From contig OY759270.1 of NCBI GenBank assembly GCA_963662155.1, forward strand, positions 15,757,509-15,821,508: a DNA stretch of 64,000 nucleotides. Reading direction: 5' to 3'. Below are positions 45,677-59,456 of this stretch, in pieces; within the stretch, counting starts at the first letter, position 1, and the number at the start of each line of letters is the position of its first letter. The notes under the pieces are model-generated. The model had not been told where the DNA came from and did no database searches. It saw only the letters and a program-made list of their open reading frames with translations. The translations under genes were made by a program, and so were the position numbers. This DNA is from Lamellibrachia columna (lineage: Eukaryota > Annelida > Polychaeta > Sabellida > Siboglinidae).

Positions 45677-47430
45677 GTTGTAGGCGCCATCTTAGAGTGA
45701 GCACTTCCGGCGCATGCGCATAATTTCCACCACTGAATCTGCATAATTAAATATCAATAACATAGACTAGAAATATTACTGATGCATGTTATACATTTTG
45801 CTGTATTACAACTTGAACTAGGTCATATAAGAAACATTCTAATGAATAAATTTTTATTTAAATGTTGTTATAACAGAAAAAACGTAAAGTGTACATGTTT
45901 CAAGAGTTCACACCACAAATTCGGCCGGAAGGGTTTACCAACTATATAAACGGATAGACGTGTTGTCATAAGAGGTTGCTAGCTCAACACATAGGGGTTG
46001 TCAGTAGTTTGGGTGGAGGACTACACGATGGTCTGGGGGCTGACAAACCTCTCCCCTGAGAGCTGCTCGATATGCAACTATAAGAGACTCGGTGACTGTG
46101 GATTGGTCTCTCCACCGACCGATAGGAGGTGCAACCAAATGGCTGATAATGGCTAAGTGTCACTCACGTCATTGGTCTCTTATTTTTTAAACAAAAGAAT
46201 ATCGATCATTATATATTCAGATTCGGTTTATTATTCTCGATTCGCATTAGTTGATCAATCGGCATCAGTTTTATTGTCATCGTACCAAACGTCTGCCAAT
46301 CCTTAATCAATTACATGTAAATTACTACGTTGATTTCCTTTTACATGTAAATTATTACGTTGATTTCCTTCCTTGCATTTTAGTAACTCGATGCTTTCAT
46401 TATATCACTCTACGTCACTTCCAAAACAAAAAGGCTATATAATGTTAGTGTTTTATGGCACTCCATAGAGCACTATGTGATGATGGCGCTATGTAGATAT
46501 CATATTTTATTATTATTATTTTGGTGGTGACGTTCTCGAAACACCAGTGCCAGCAGCATATTAATATTTTACGAAAACTCCCAATTTGTTGGAGGTATGT
46601 GATTTTGACGAAACTTAACTTGTTCACACATTGGCAGCATAGTAGCAGTGAATGTCATGAAGTTGTAGGATTTTTTATGGTCAAGTTTTCTACTAATCAT
46701 GCAAAACGTTAACGTGACCACCAAGGCAAGGGAAAATCTGCAGTTGTACTGTTACTACAATTTAATAATAGGACAAAACTGCTGGCCTCGACAGTTTGAG
46801 AATGTGCCATGTTTTTAATTAATCCACCGCCAAATCATGTGTGACATAGTTTTAGTTGAGGTACTTAGTCGTTTAACTATGAGGCTGATGTGTTATGTTT
46901 CGTGGTGAGACCGGCTTCTAACAGGGCACTGGCGGTAAAGATGGCCCTCCTGGCGGACAATTCAGAAGAACCGCAATTTATCCGGTAGGTGGACGCGCGA
47001 GGTTAGGCGCAGACGCGTAAAGAAAGTTATTGCTCAATTTTGTTATTGTTACTGCGAAATTCGTAGGTTATGATTTCGTATTTTTAGTTGTTTCGACATA
47101 TGGACTGTTAGAAAACGAATATGGAGTTCCTACGGAAGTGCAGTATGCGCTTATTATTCTGCTCAAATTCGATATCGCCATATTATCGCCCCCATTTTCA
47201 TACTGGAGGTGATTTTGCACCAGAAATGACGCAAATAGTCGCGTAACTGTTACGTCACATTGGCGCCCGCTATCTGAAGGTAAGTGACGTACGGGTCAGA
47301 ACTGACGAGTTATTTTCCTGCTCCCATATGTTAACCGTATCTGCAACATTTTACACGACTGTCGGTTACTGCTTATATAGTAGCATGAAGACCCTACCCT
47401 GAATCACTGGCACTGCCATCAAGACTAGCG

Positions 47431-47512
47431 ATGTCCGACAACTCTGAAGGGGTAAGACCACTATAGACCTTCCAGTTTATTGTTTCACACGAAAATATAG
47501 TGTATTAAATTG
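47431..47512. repeat. 82-bp repeat P, left copy, block E
   Basis: Same context as at 3,954: GACTAGCG before it, GGCCACT of the transposase after it. Confidence 0.85.
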
Positions 47513-49552
47513 GCCACTTTTCCTCCTTTACTAATCGGAGCTTTGCTTGTCTCCAATTTTCGCAGTAGAGAGTCCAGGGCTGGGTCCAATTACACAAAAT
47601 TATATCAATTACAATTACATTAATTTTTTTTATTTCAATTACAATTACAGTCATAATTTTCCAAATCAATTACAATTACACTGTTTCAATTACAATTACA
47701 TTATGTGGAACCAAATATATTCAGCATTTGTTAATTATGTATTTTTGCGCGTTTTGCTGAATTTAAATATTTTGTACACAATTGATAAACAAATATAATG
47801 GTAATGTTGAATTGTGACTTTGAATTATACTAAATAAAAAGATAGCCGTTTAAAACATATTTTTATTATATAAAAATACAATGCAATATCCAGACATAAT
47901 CCTACAGGACATATCCCAATGCAGACATTTATCCGTGCGCATTTCTTAAATTTTTCTTTGGAAAATACTAATAATAGGGTTTGATGTGTTTACTTTGAGG
48001 TTGTAGCTCCTGCTCTAAGCTGACATTCTTAATTGGTCTGCCCTTTGCTTTGTGTGAGTTGGGAATGGGAAGAGAGGCCATATAAACGGTCCTTGCCACC
48101 TGACCTGTCTCCAACCCACCACAACACAAGGGGTGTAATTGGCTTGCTAACTCTGCAATGTTTCACTGAGCTGATATTTTCTGAAGCAATATCAGGCTAC
48201 AGGTCTTTCCATATTGTTTGAATACCAGCTTAGCCTTTGTCTGACAATGTCTGTGCATTGTTTATTGCTTCCTGGCTGTTACCAACTTACTGAAAAAGCT
48301 AATTGCTAAGGCTACCCACCACTAGCACCACTGACCAGTACCCACCAGACAGTGAATACTGAGACATAAATATATAAGCAGGTGTTATTATTAGTCTTGA
48401 TTTTCAACTGATGTGAGACTTAAATTATATTTTTATTGACAATTCATTCAGGTAGTTTGTGATATGAAACGTACTGTAATTGATATACAATTTCAATTAT
48501 GCAAAATATTACAATTACAATTACAGCAACATTTTGAAACCATAATCAATTACAATTACACAATTTTGCTGTAATCAATTACAATTACATAATTGGACCC
48601 AGCCCTGAGAGAGTCCCCCGCTCCATAATTCAGCCTGTCAATGGCTGCACAATTTATTCTGTATGTGTAGAGCCACAATATCCTGGCAGCAACTTTGTTG
48701 TTCTACTACGACCCCTATTGCTTGTGATGCATTTTGCCCAGTATGATAAGACCCAGTGATTCTCGCTGAGCTATATCTGCTGTCCATGGATATGGTTACT
48801 GGAGCATCTTCAGGTAATCCTCGTAGCTTATTAATTGTCTTCATGTGGTTTTCGCCAAGTCTGCCAAAGTCATAGTTGCTGTCGCATTGCCAACTTTGTT
48901 TGCAGTCCGTTGCATGCTACTTTGGTACGGTGGTGGTACATCTAAGCTAGCAATTATCACTCGCCCTTTAGCGATTCCTGTGGTAGATTCCTGCAGTCCC
49001 ACCTGAAGGCCGACATTTGGAGCAGCAGATCTCTGCCCTGCCTTCTCAGTTGGTACTTCATGGTATAACTTGAACATTTTTGATGTGTATCCACACTTAA
49101 CACACCTGAGATTTTGTTTCCAGCAGAGGCCAACCTTGACCTCTGTATGCACTGTAAATCTAGGAACAGCACACAATTAACTGTCAATAAGGGACGCATG
49201 CTCTGCAATGCACTCGTTATACATCTGTGTTGTTTTGTCTCTATGCATAATACGCATTTCTGATTGTGAGTCACCTTTCTTCAGGTATGTCGTTGTCAAG
49301 TCATCAGCAACACGTTTCTTCGGTCTCATGAGTTTGGCGCCACCCGATTTGCCCTCAGCATCTGGGACTTCGATGAGTCCACCTGGTGTAACTTTGGCGA
49401 CTCTTGTGAATTCGGCTTGCGTGAGTCTTGGCATCCACATGCTTGGTGTGGAATTGTCTGCAACGTCTTTCTTGGACGTGTGCACAGTGTGCCCCTTCTG
49501 AAAGCCACATCTCACATTTTTGGCTATTCGGAACTTCACTTTTCTTCTCCAT
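47513..49552 (-). pseudogene. Mutator-like transposase, decayed copy E
   Basis: Sister of copy A with the same set of lesions: 3' end cut at GGCCACT after repeat P, hAT-type insertion at 47,575-48,607, 782-bp deletion fused at TGCACA near 48,650, a 7-bp loss near 48,850, TAA near 49,178 and an 11-bp loss near the start codon. Readable pieces are 48,638-48,844, 48,841-49,176 and 49,177-49,575. It differs from A only by scattered substitutions. Confidence 0.9.
47575..48607. mobile_element. Non-autonomous hAT-type DNA transposon (1,033 bp) inside transposase copy E
   Basis: The same insertion as at 4,098-5,141: same target base, same AGAGAGTC duplication (47,567-47,574 and 48,608-48,615) and the same CAGGGCTGGGTCC ends. 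It differs by small indels, so the two copies come from one insertion that was later duplicated with its unit. Confidence 0.9.
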
Positions 49553-50361
49553 GCTGATATCTGTATCAGAGTCAAACACTTTTACTATCTGACTGATCTT
49601 GGAGCAATCTGTCCATCTGACATTTAAGCAATGGCCAGAATTTTAGTGGTGTAGACCACTTGTCTGTCATGCTGCACAGCTATTGGCTGAGAAAATACCC
49701 CAATGTAGATTCTGAATAGAATTTACAACCTCCTGTAGTTGAAATCTGAGCAAAAAGTAGGCTTATCGTCACTGTAGTTGCAACAGTAGACACTCAAAAG
49801 CCCCAAACAGGCAGCATCCTGTTCTATCTCGTTGACAGGCAGTTGGCACCTTCAGTGACTTGAAATTGGGTCATCCGTGTCAGAAATGCCAAATGTTCAC
49901 ATGAAAACTTGTCAGATATATAGCTTGTTTTCACATATACCATAATTCGTTGTACTGTGAATGCTCAATATTACTTATCAATGTTGTGAAATACACTGAA
50001 ATGCTAGCCTTTTGCCCAAAAACAGTGTATATTAAAAAATAATAATAATAATTTTAATAAAAAAATTAGTTGACAATTTTAGTGTTGTATTGATGAAAAT
50101 ACCCCACATTTTGTGAAACACTTGTAAGATTTCCTATATCTCCGGCACAGCAAGCAGTGTGGGCTTCATGACTAAAGTGCATATATGTAATTCAGCCCAC
50201 TTGAAATTCTTCCCCTCACATACGGGGGCATGTCTCGGTGACATATCAATTAATGTGTAGCATTGCGATGTGGATTTCCTTCTGTGATTTATCGAGATAA
50301 ATGTTTTTCTTCGATTTGGTATAACTTTCGTGATGGTTTGTGAGATGTCGGAAATTAATTA

Positions 50362-50816
50362 GGGCACGGACCACAGTCAGAATCCATCCGCCATTACATA
50401 CATAAAGAATCCCAAGGAAAAAATTCATTGTACAGATAGGGTTTATTTGTGAGAGCAGAAATTGTGTGGATGAGGGAGTGGAAGTGATGTTCTTGTGCAC
50501 AGTAGCATCTAAGCTTTGAAATGATGCCATTTGTCAGTAGGTATACCAGTTGCGTAAGGACACAGTGGCTGTTAGGCAGGATGTACTCATATTTGGGAAA
50601 CCGGAGAATTTCATGGCAGAAATGCAGAGGCCTCATGCTTTGAAGCAGTTTATGCGAAAAGGAGGTATGTCATTTTCACGAATTTCACACACCAGGTGTC
50701 TTAGTGGGTCTGTTATTTTCTGTGAATTTAAAAAAAAATTGTAGGATAAATTTTCAATGTAGACGCAAGAACGTTATAATGGTCGTCTATGGGAAAAGTG
50801 ACCGTGGTCCGTGCCC
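50362..50816. mobile_element. 455-bp TIR segment, block E
   Basis: Same segment as at 6,896, followed by repeat P. Confidence 0.6.
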
Positions 50817-50898
50817 ATGTCCGACAACTCTGAAGGGGTAAGACCACTATAGACCTTCCAGTTTATTGTTTCACACGAAAATATAGTGTATTAAATTG
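50817..50898. repeat. 82-bp repeat P, right copy, block E
   Basis: Same context as at 7,351. Confidence 0.85.
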
Positions 50899-52680
50899 TG
50901 ATATGTGAATTTGAACAATCTGTATGATGTGACATTAGTGGAATTGAACAGGCATGTTCACAAGTTTGTTTGTAGAAGCTATTGGCTTTGAAATGGTGCA
51001 TTTTTTAGAGTGTAACAGGCGGAGGGATTCATTTGAATTTTTCTTCTGTGGACCACGTGGGCGCATGAATGCATGGCTATGTTTGTTAAAATTGATGGGC
51101 ATCGCACATCGGGGCGTTTTAATAGAGCTGGAGGTGTGCGATTTTGACAAAACTTGGTCAGCATTTCAATGAGATGATGGCAGTTGCTGTAAAAAATTAG
51201 AATTGTTGATGGTTATGTTTTCTTATCAAACAAAACGTTAACATGACCCTCAAAACATTTTTATAATGTGGTCAGCCCCAAAATAAATGGAAGTCATGGT
51301 CACAAACACGGTTATAAAATATTGATATATTTATGTTTTTGTCGTTGTTGTTAGCTTAATTAATTGTGGACATTACAGGTAATTTGGATAAAAATTTTAG
51401 TTTGTTATAACAAACTTATTATAATTTCATAATTTGCCATTCCGAATATAATTTTGGCTTATTTTTTTATAAATAAATAAAAATGGTTGCTAGTCTGCCC
51501 CATGTTTTGTGTGTGTTTGACTTAGAAAATTGTCGATGTCAGACTGTGATGTTATATGATTATATATATTTTATTAACTCCATCTAGTCAACAAGATCAT
51601 TACTGTTTTAATACAGTTACTATTTAAACTGTTTAACCGATCTACTCAATATAGAAAATGTCAAATAAATGTACATTTTAGTTTTGTACTATAACATTTG
51701 ATATACACAAGCTGATGTTTTGCGCAATTTGATATTAATATGACATTTAATTGTTAATCAACACAATTTTTTAATTGTTCAAGTGTTAAAATAGTATGAA
51801 AGAGCTTGTGGTAAGCTAAAAATCTACAATATGCAATTTTCAGTATCAAAAATAACTGTTTCCTTTCCAAAATGTCTATTCACCACATATCAATACCAAT
51901 TTCATGTTGTGTGCAGTGCTTTATAAGTGCTTTGGCACAAGGAAATGAAGGTATGCAACCCTAAACTTAGCTATCCCCATATCAAGCTAACCCTGAAGTG
52001 GTTTACTGAAGATATAATCATTCCCATGGCTGGCGAGCCCTCCCCATGTCGTGACCAGTGACAGTAGTGGTGAAGTCCACGATAGATCTAGACTTTTTAT
52101 TGCTGTCAAACTGTAATGATATGTAGGGAAGAAATCAATATAAGTTTGGTGTTTAGCTCTAGATTTCATGGTGTGGCACTTGCCAAGTAGGCCTACTTGA
52201 TTAGCCCAAGATTGGGCTGTTTGGAGTATAACAACTTGAGACTGACGAGGATTTTTTTAATGGCAATCGATAATCGTCCAGTCAGTGCATTGATATATGT
52301 TATTAGCTGATTATATTAGGATGTTTTACCCCCAAACATCTCCTTGACATTGGCAATAAATTGGGAATGTACAATGTAGATGTACTACTGGGCCTAGAAG
52401 TATATTTTTGGCATATATCGAAAATGCTGCAGCACCTTTCAAATATCAGAATGATTGTGCAACAATTCAATTGCGAATTTTTTTTAGCTGCTATTAAAAA
52501 AATTACACATTTACAGTGGCAGGCTGAAAGGGCAGGAAAATTAACATGGGCGAGATGACCCAAGATCTACAATTTTCAAGCTAACTGTTCAAAATTTTCA
52601 CACCTTGCAATTTTAGGGAGGGAGCTCGAGTCAGGTGAGATCAGACAGACATAGTGGTGACATGTGACGCAGGGACATAG

Positions 52681-53257
52681 TACAGCTTGGATGATATATT
52701 TGTCGACATTCAACTTGAGCCACCCTGTCTAATTTCTGCACCCAAGAAGACTCCAGGCGATGATGTCCCATTAGCTGAGCCACCATTGCCCTCTCCCTCC
52801 ATATTGTTGTCACCATTAAAGCCATCCATTGACTACAAACCATCTGACCTCTCTATTCTGGATGCTGCAGAAGAGGCCAATGATGAGGAGTCCAGTGATG
52901 AAGAGTTAGTATTATTGTGTACATTCTTTGGCTTTCTATTCCTCTAAGATTTTCAATACAGCATAATACCTTGATTACTGTTTTAATCATGTTAATTTTT
53001 AGCAAACAGTTCATGAGTTGCGTGACTTCAAATTTTTTATTCAAAAATAATGCAATGGAATTTGTGCATTTTCAGCTGTGATGGCTGAATGGTTGGATGC
53101 CCAGGCTCAAATCATGGACGAACTCAGAGAGATTGATGGGGACCTTGAACTGTCCGGAGATGCTTGGTTCGACAGTCCTGGACATTGTGCAAAGTATGGC
53201 TGTTACAGTTTGCGGGAGAACCGAATGAACAAAGTACTGGATGTCCAGCTGGTGCAG
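52681..53257 (+). pseudogene. DSPGHCAKYG-family gene fragment, copy in unit 3
   Basis: The same two exon remnants as at 9,214-9,790 (52,681-52,904 and 53,076-53,257). The encoded residues look unchanged, as expected from recent segmental duplication rather than selection. Copies 1b and 2 of the Z block have lost it. Confidence 0.6.
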
Positions 53258-54293
53258 GTATTTACCATATAAGCATGATTAAATATTATTCACCAACCAG
53301 CAAAAGCCATTAGGGATCAATAATATTGACTCGGTTTAGTTTAATATTCAAGGACTACGTATGATAGTAATAACCACTAAAACCTACAACTGTAATAATG
53401 CATTTACGTACAACAAATGCATTAATAATACAATAGTACATCTAAAGTTACTGATATTTTTGCAGAAACTGTACCTGTACCAGGCATGGGGCAATTAACT
53501 TGAAAAGTTAATTAATTAAATTACAATTCAATCAGAAATGTTCCAATTAAATTAACGTCACACATTTCTCAGGTCAATTAAATTAAATTAACCTCCCAAA
53601 TTCTTGTATTAAATTAACAATTAATTTTAATTCAATTAATAATTCAATTATTTTGGTAGAAACCAAACCAAACAGTGGTTTATTCCTGGAAGCCACTACT
53701 AAATACAAATTCACAGAAACATGTACAGCTGTTTTCTCCAAGTCTTAGCTCAGAATATACAGACAATTTTTCACATACAGAATAACCTATCTTAAAATTA
53801 ACTGGTTGCAGGTTGCAGTAATATAGGAGGAGGAGGAACTGTTCCACAAGAATGTGCTGCAAGATGTCAAGAGACTAAACAGACCATCATACTGTCAGCC
53901 TGGAGACTTTTCACAGTTTTGTCAATCATTGTGCGACCAAACACACCGGTTTTGATAAAGCCTACATATGGTGACATCTTATGCACTTCTAAAATGATAT
54001 TTAATTAATTTATAAAAAAAAGATTTCCGTTTATTCTGCAAGTACAATAATCTTGTGAACATGTTAAAGTACATGAAAATGCTAATATTACGAAATTGAT
54101 CTTTCCATAGCATATATTGCTAACATCTTCGACCATATTCTGAAAGGATACAGAGATGGGCCCAAATGACCACTGGTAGCGCTATCCTAGCTAATGATGG
54201 AGATGGTTAAGTTTCAGGCACGACTTTTCACACTTATACTGCATACACACAATACCTGTGGTGGGAAAAGCGCGTGTCACCTTCTCGTGGTTC

Positions 54294-54729
54294 CTACTGT
54301 GGATCACGACAGCAAACTTTGCTGTCGTGTGAACTAAGAACAGCGCACACTGGTACTATCTTGTAAACTGTGGATATTGTGTTTGTTTGTTTTATACTGA
54401 ATGGCTTGGTGCTTGGTGAAGTCATATCGGTTGCTGACTCGAGACAGTAGGTGCACGGTTTTGTGTCCAAAGGGAAATGTGGTTGATACCAACTAAATAT
54501 TCGACAGCCACATAATTCACACAGCTTGACGTCTAAAATGATGGTAATATCGAGCCTGATTGTTATGAAAGAAACACATATTTGGCTCGGTTGCATTATT
54601 GACAGTTGCAGTCCGACCCATGTTTGCTGCTGTGACCGACTGTGCAGCAGGAACATCGTCATGTCTTCGGGATGGTCTACAACAACCTCCTTTGCTGTCT
54701 CTGGTATTTCAAGAGGTAACTCTGACAGC
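54294..54729 (-). CDS. Possible CxxC exon, copy in unit 3
   Basis: The same open frame as at 10,827-11,262. In unit 2 only the last 30 or so codons survive (near 38,559-38,649), cut by a deletion. Confidence 0.25.
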
Positions 54730-56741
54730 CTAAACGACGTTGGTTAGTGCAATAAGGTAATGAACATAACAATTTACATGCTTCCTGATATGCTGTCATT
54801 GATATCTCACTTTTTTCCAGTGGGATAGTAGTTTTGTATGTTAATATGCTGAATCAAACCATAAGAATGTAGAATATTATATTACATAACATAATAGCTA
54901 TCACACGATCATGGGACCACTATCTGAATAAATGAATTAACATGGACAGTACATGTTCTCGCAATTTTAATTCCACATATCCAAATTTGCTTCTTTCATA
55001 ATTGTATACCTTGTGCAGATGTACATTGGGATATTAGAGTCATTTTTGCAAATACCTGTCTTAAGTATTTACTTTGTTGTGTTTGACGTGTTATGTCATA
55101 AACTGTTGAAGAATAAGAGCAGATTATTTGGTAACAACTTTTTGTTTGCTTCACTCATTATAATGGGAGTTTTTAGTTTTAGAAAATGAGATAGCTTTAA
55201 TATATGCAATTCACAAGATAATCCATTTGTATGATGCCAACAGTGTACATTGCTGACAATCCTTGCTAATTGCTTTTGTAACAAATAAATGCAGTCAATG
55301 TTTGTTTTGTAGGTGTTTCCCCACACTTCACAACAACATAAAACACAAATCAGGTACTGTGAATAGTATATTGTTTTAAGTGAGCATTTTTGTGTAGTAA
55401 ATATTTTGCACTAGTATGCATAATTGCAATACTTTTCAAAGTTATCGTCCTATTAAAACAACTAGAAATTTACTTACATATATCATTTCAATATCATTGA
55501 TTTTTACATTAGTGCTGGCTTTTCATAGTTACTAAATAGCATGACATTAATTTCCTACACATTATGTGATAATTGATTAACTACAAACCACATAACCAAT
55601 TAACCAAGTTGTTTGCCTGTCTTTGCTGAGTTCAACCAGGTCATTTGCTGATCAAAAAAAATATTGGTGTCATCAGCCAAAAAATTAAATTTAACAGTTA
55701 TGAACTACATGTATGTAAAGCACCTTGATTGATCAGGCCCTGTATATCTACTTTATTATTATCATATGTAAGCATCACTTCTATCCAGCTACACTGTCTG
55801 AAACGACAGTGAACACGAACATGAATGCAGAGTAATCACGGTTACACACAATCTTTACATTGCACATGATGCAACAGAGAGTTGTTCTGGAAGGGGTACA
55901 AAGGCTAGGATCACTTTCCGACAATTGTCTAGATATCAGTCGCACACCCTTAACGAACCCCCTTAACCCTCCTTTCATGATTCTAAAATGGATTGCAACA
56001 CTCAGGATTAGGCACAGATGTTTTCTTTGGAGCCATCACCAGAGCCAGACTAACACCTAAGCCCAGGGTTTTATATACAATCAACCCTGTGGGATTGTAA
56101 ATCCTATTGTAATGCACACAGCTGAGCATCAGTCCCCTGTCAGATCCATTGGGCTGATATGATACCTGTTACCAGATCCTTGGGCCCTGTGCTGTGTATT
56201 ACCCCTGACACTTCCACTGTCACAAAGATAAACAGAATGCCTCCAAGTGGGCTGTAATGTGAAACCCTCCCAGGCTGTCTGCAATATGATGCCAGCTAGT
56301 CTGGGCTGCAATATGATGCCAGCTAGTCTGATAAGAACGGTAACCTGTTAGCAAAATTGTAAAATTGCCACCATCCTAACTTCAAGTTGTTGTATCTCAA
56401 GAACTTACAATGGACCCATTCTAATTCTTTAATGGAACTTGTTGATGCAATGACCTTACTAATGGTCAAATTTGATTAAAATCAGAGTTTACTCATTTTG
56501 GGTCTATCAGGTCAAAAGTCAAGGCCAGTGACCTAAGTGACACTTGTAAAAACTTTTTTAACTGCCACATGAGTTTCTACTGTCAACAGTTGGAGACGAG
56601 TATCATTTCTGATCTGCTCCTCAAAAAAACCAATGTATGGTACAACATGAAATTGGTGTCGTAATTGGAGGAGAGGGGATAGCGGCTGTTTCTTTTAGTG
56701 TCACACATCAAATTATTTCTAAAAGAAACATGTTTAATCAC

Positions 56742-57051
56742 AGGTCATAAGGGTGCTGATCTCGAGAGCATGATCACAGGTCATAAGGGTGCTGATCTCG
56801 AGAGCATGATCACAGGTCATAAGGGTGCTGACTTCGTGGGCATGATTACAGGTCATAAAGGTGCTGACTTTGAGGGCATGATCACAAGTCATAAGGTTGC
56901 TGACCTTGAGGGCATTATCACAGGTCATAAGGGTGCTGACCTCGAGGGCATGATCACGGGTCATAAGGGTGCTGACTTTGAGGGCATGATCACAAGTCAT
57001 AAAGGTGTTGACTTTGGGGGCATGAACACAGTTCATAAGGCTGCTGACTGA
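56742..57051 (+). repeat. 36-bp minisatellite, about 8 repeats, unit 3
   Basis: Matches the unit 2 array repeat for repeat, although unit 3 is alpha-type in its transposase block. This shows that the Z end of units 2 and 3 was exchanged or copied independently of the Y block. Confidence 0.85.
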
Positions 57052-58745
57052 TTACTGTTTATAAGAGTACTGACTTTGTTCAAAGTTCAGAAGGGTGCTG
57101 ACTTTGATCACAGTTCAGAAGGGTGCTTAATTTGATCACAGTTCGGAATATGAATATTGTTGGTTACAGCACGAATGATGATGACAGATGTAATTCAAGT
57201 TTTATGTTGAGGGAACTCAAGTTAAATAACGTAATAACATAATAATACTTAAAGAACATTGTATCAGAACCGACCAGATCAATTAACACCATCACATATT
57301 CACCAAAAGAGTACATACACGATTTGCTTCTACCATACTGTCAAATTATTATTTATAATATTAATAAAATATTATGATGCACTGAGAAAATTTTCATCTG
57401 AATAGTAATACAGTACCGTATCTAAAACTATGGAAGTGCAGTTGCTTCAAAGATACCTTTAGAGTACTTGAACATGCTTCGATTTTATTTTAGTGTTGTT
57501 TATGCATATACTTAATTTTTATTAATTAAATTAACTTAAATTTTTCCATCCCATGAGCACTGAACTTTTTATTTTCAAGCTGTTCCTAGGAATATGGTAA
57601 ACAATACAATGCATATGTAGAGTGACCCTTTTAGTTTAATACCCTTTTCTCCTTCCTTTAAGGGTTTATATAACATAAATATACTAGCAGATTCAACAGC
57701 AGCTACATTGCTGTATTCAAGGTTGATAGCCTCATACAATTCTTGACATTTCTCCCAAAATTCAACAACTCTATTTTGAGTTGGGATGTAATGCATCCCT
57801 TTCTGCTAGGCATGAAGGTAGGTGTTTGAGAAGTTTTTTCTTCTCTTTCCCATCAAACTTATGAATTAAAGTCTATCCATCCCATTTCCAGATATATCTT
57901 CCTATGTTCTAAAACTGACACCACACAATTTGATGCACTTAAGCAAATCAATGAGGTGTACAACATTGGATTTTGAGAAAATGCCATTCTTTCCTTAGCA
58001 TAATCAGTGACATCTTCTATGAGATTAGCTATACGTCTGTCAGTAACTCAAAGAATCATATGCAGTTCATCCATGACTCCATGAGTGAAGGGAAGACTCA
58101 CAAATGGTACAGACCTACATCCATACGAACTACTATGTGCATGTTCAGAAATGTCATGTATTGGCCTTACCACATCTTCACCGCAATAAGTCTTCGTATT
58201 TAGTCACATCCCCTCGGTCATTTGAATGGACTCTGCAGTAAATGCATGCATGATTGGATATTGCTCCAGTCATGTCTAGTACCATAATGAGACATCTATA
58301 GTCTCCTCCCAGCAGATTATTTGGTAACAACGTTTTGTTTGCTTCACACATGGTGGGAGTTTTTAGTTTTACAAAATCAGATTATATAATAATATTATCA
58401 ATAATTAATTTATTTATGCAGTTCACAAGATAATTCATTTATATGATGGTAATAGTGTACATTGCTGATAATCCTTGCTAACTGCTTTTGTAACAAATAA
58501 ATGCAGTCAATATTTGTTTTGTAGGTATTTCCCCCAAACTCCACAACAACACAAAAGTCAAGGCAGGTACTGTGAATAGCATAGTTTTAAGAATGCATTT
58601 AGTAAATATTTTGCACGAGTATGCATAATTGCATTACTTTTCGACAGCTCCAAAGTTTTCATAAATGTTTTTTTACCATAGCAACTGCAAAGGTTTAGTG
58701 AAACATGAGTGACTGACTCTCAGTTTCCTCCCTGTTTGCTCACAG

Positions 58746-59456
58746 ATGCCAGACGACAGGAAGGAACAGCACACAACAGAGATGTTCACTGACTTTGAGA
58801 CTCTGGCTGCCAAGTTCATTGACCTTGCTTGCTCGGAGCGACTGAAGTGCACTGGAGCGACAGGTAACTGCACCAAGTAGGGCATCTCTATCAACTGTGG
58901 ACTGGTCAGTTGATATAACATGCTAGTCTTGGACATGCTTGATTCTGGATTGGAAGTGTGTATTTCACGAAAAAAACAGCATAACACAGTCACAGTTAAC
59001 ATTCAAAATACAATTTTTAGACAAATTACAAATATAATTCTTATGTCGTATGTAAAATAAACATGACATTAATTAATTCATTGTAATTGAAAAAGCTTAA
59101 TTGTTGGCATTTATACATTCACCAACTTCTAAGTTATTTCAATGGGTCAGGGAGATTGCTACTAAACAAAACTTGATCGCTAATATGGCAACCACTTTGA
59201 CTGGGGGGTAAGGCCAAGAAGGGATGCCACCTTTCCTGCAGAGACTCCAAGCTCACCTGTCTGGTACATGACTCGCTCAGAGGAAACAGCGGAGTCCCAC
59301 AGTGGAGAACACACAACCTGGGAGCTAGCACTGGCCTGGGAAGAGGAGTATGTATATTGCTCAGTGCCACACAGTTTCTTTCACTCACACAGTTTCTTTC
59401 ACTCATTCACAGCAGAATTCAATTTATTCAGAATACATCATAATAAAATACAATAA
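58746..59456 (+). CDS. Candidate two-exon gene of unknown function, copy in unit 3
   Basis: Same layout as at 42,022: exon 1 58,746-58,863, exon 2 59,242-59,456. Exon 1 lacks six bases relative to unit 2, removing two whole codons (Asn-Phe) and keeping the frame. Exon 2 ends in a repetitive [12 protein letters not shown] stretch, and an AATAAA at 59,442 lies inside the frame, so the true coding end may be earlier. Function unknown. Confidence 0.35.

Larger units (their letters stand above)
42945..47430. repeat. X block, copy 3 (no gene seen)
   Basis: Homologous to copy 1 but retains about 580 bp (from about 43,610 to 44,190) containing the 29-bp minisatellite and flanks. It also lacks about 30 bp near 44,367. 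The ORF that spans the TATA-proximal region in the other copies carries a CAA to TAA stop here (near 46,154), which argues against a protein. Confidence 0.8.
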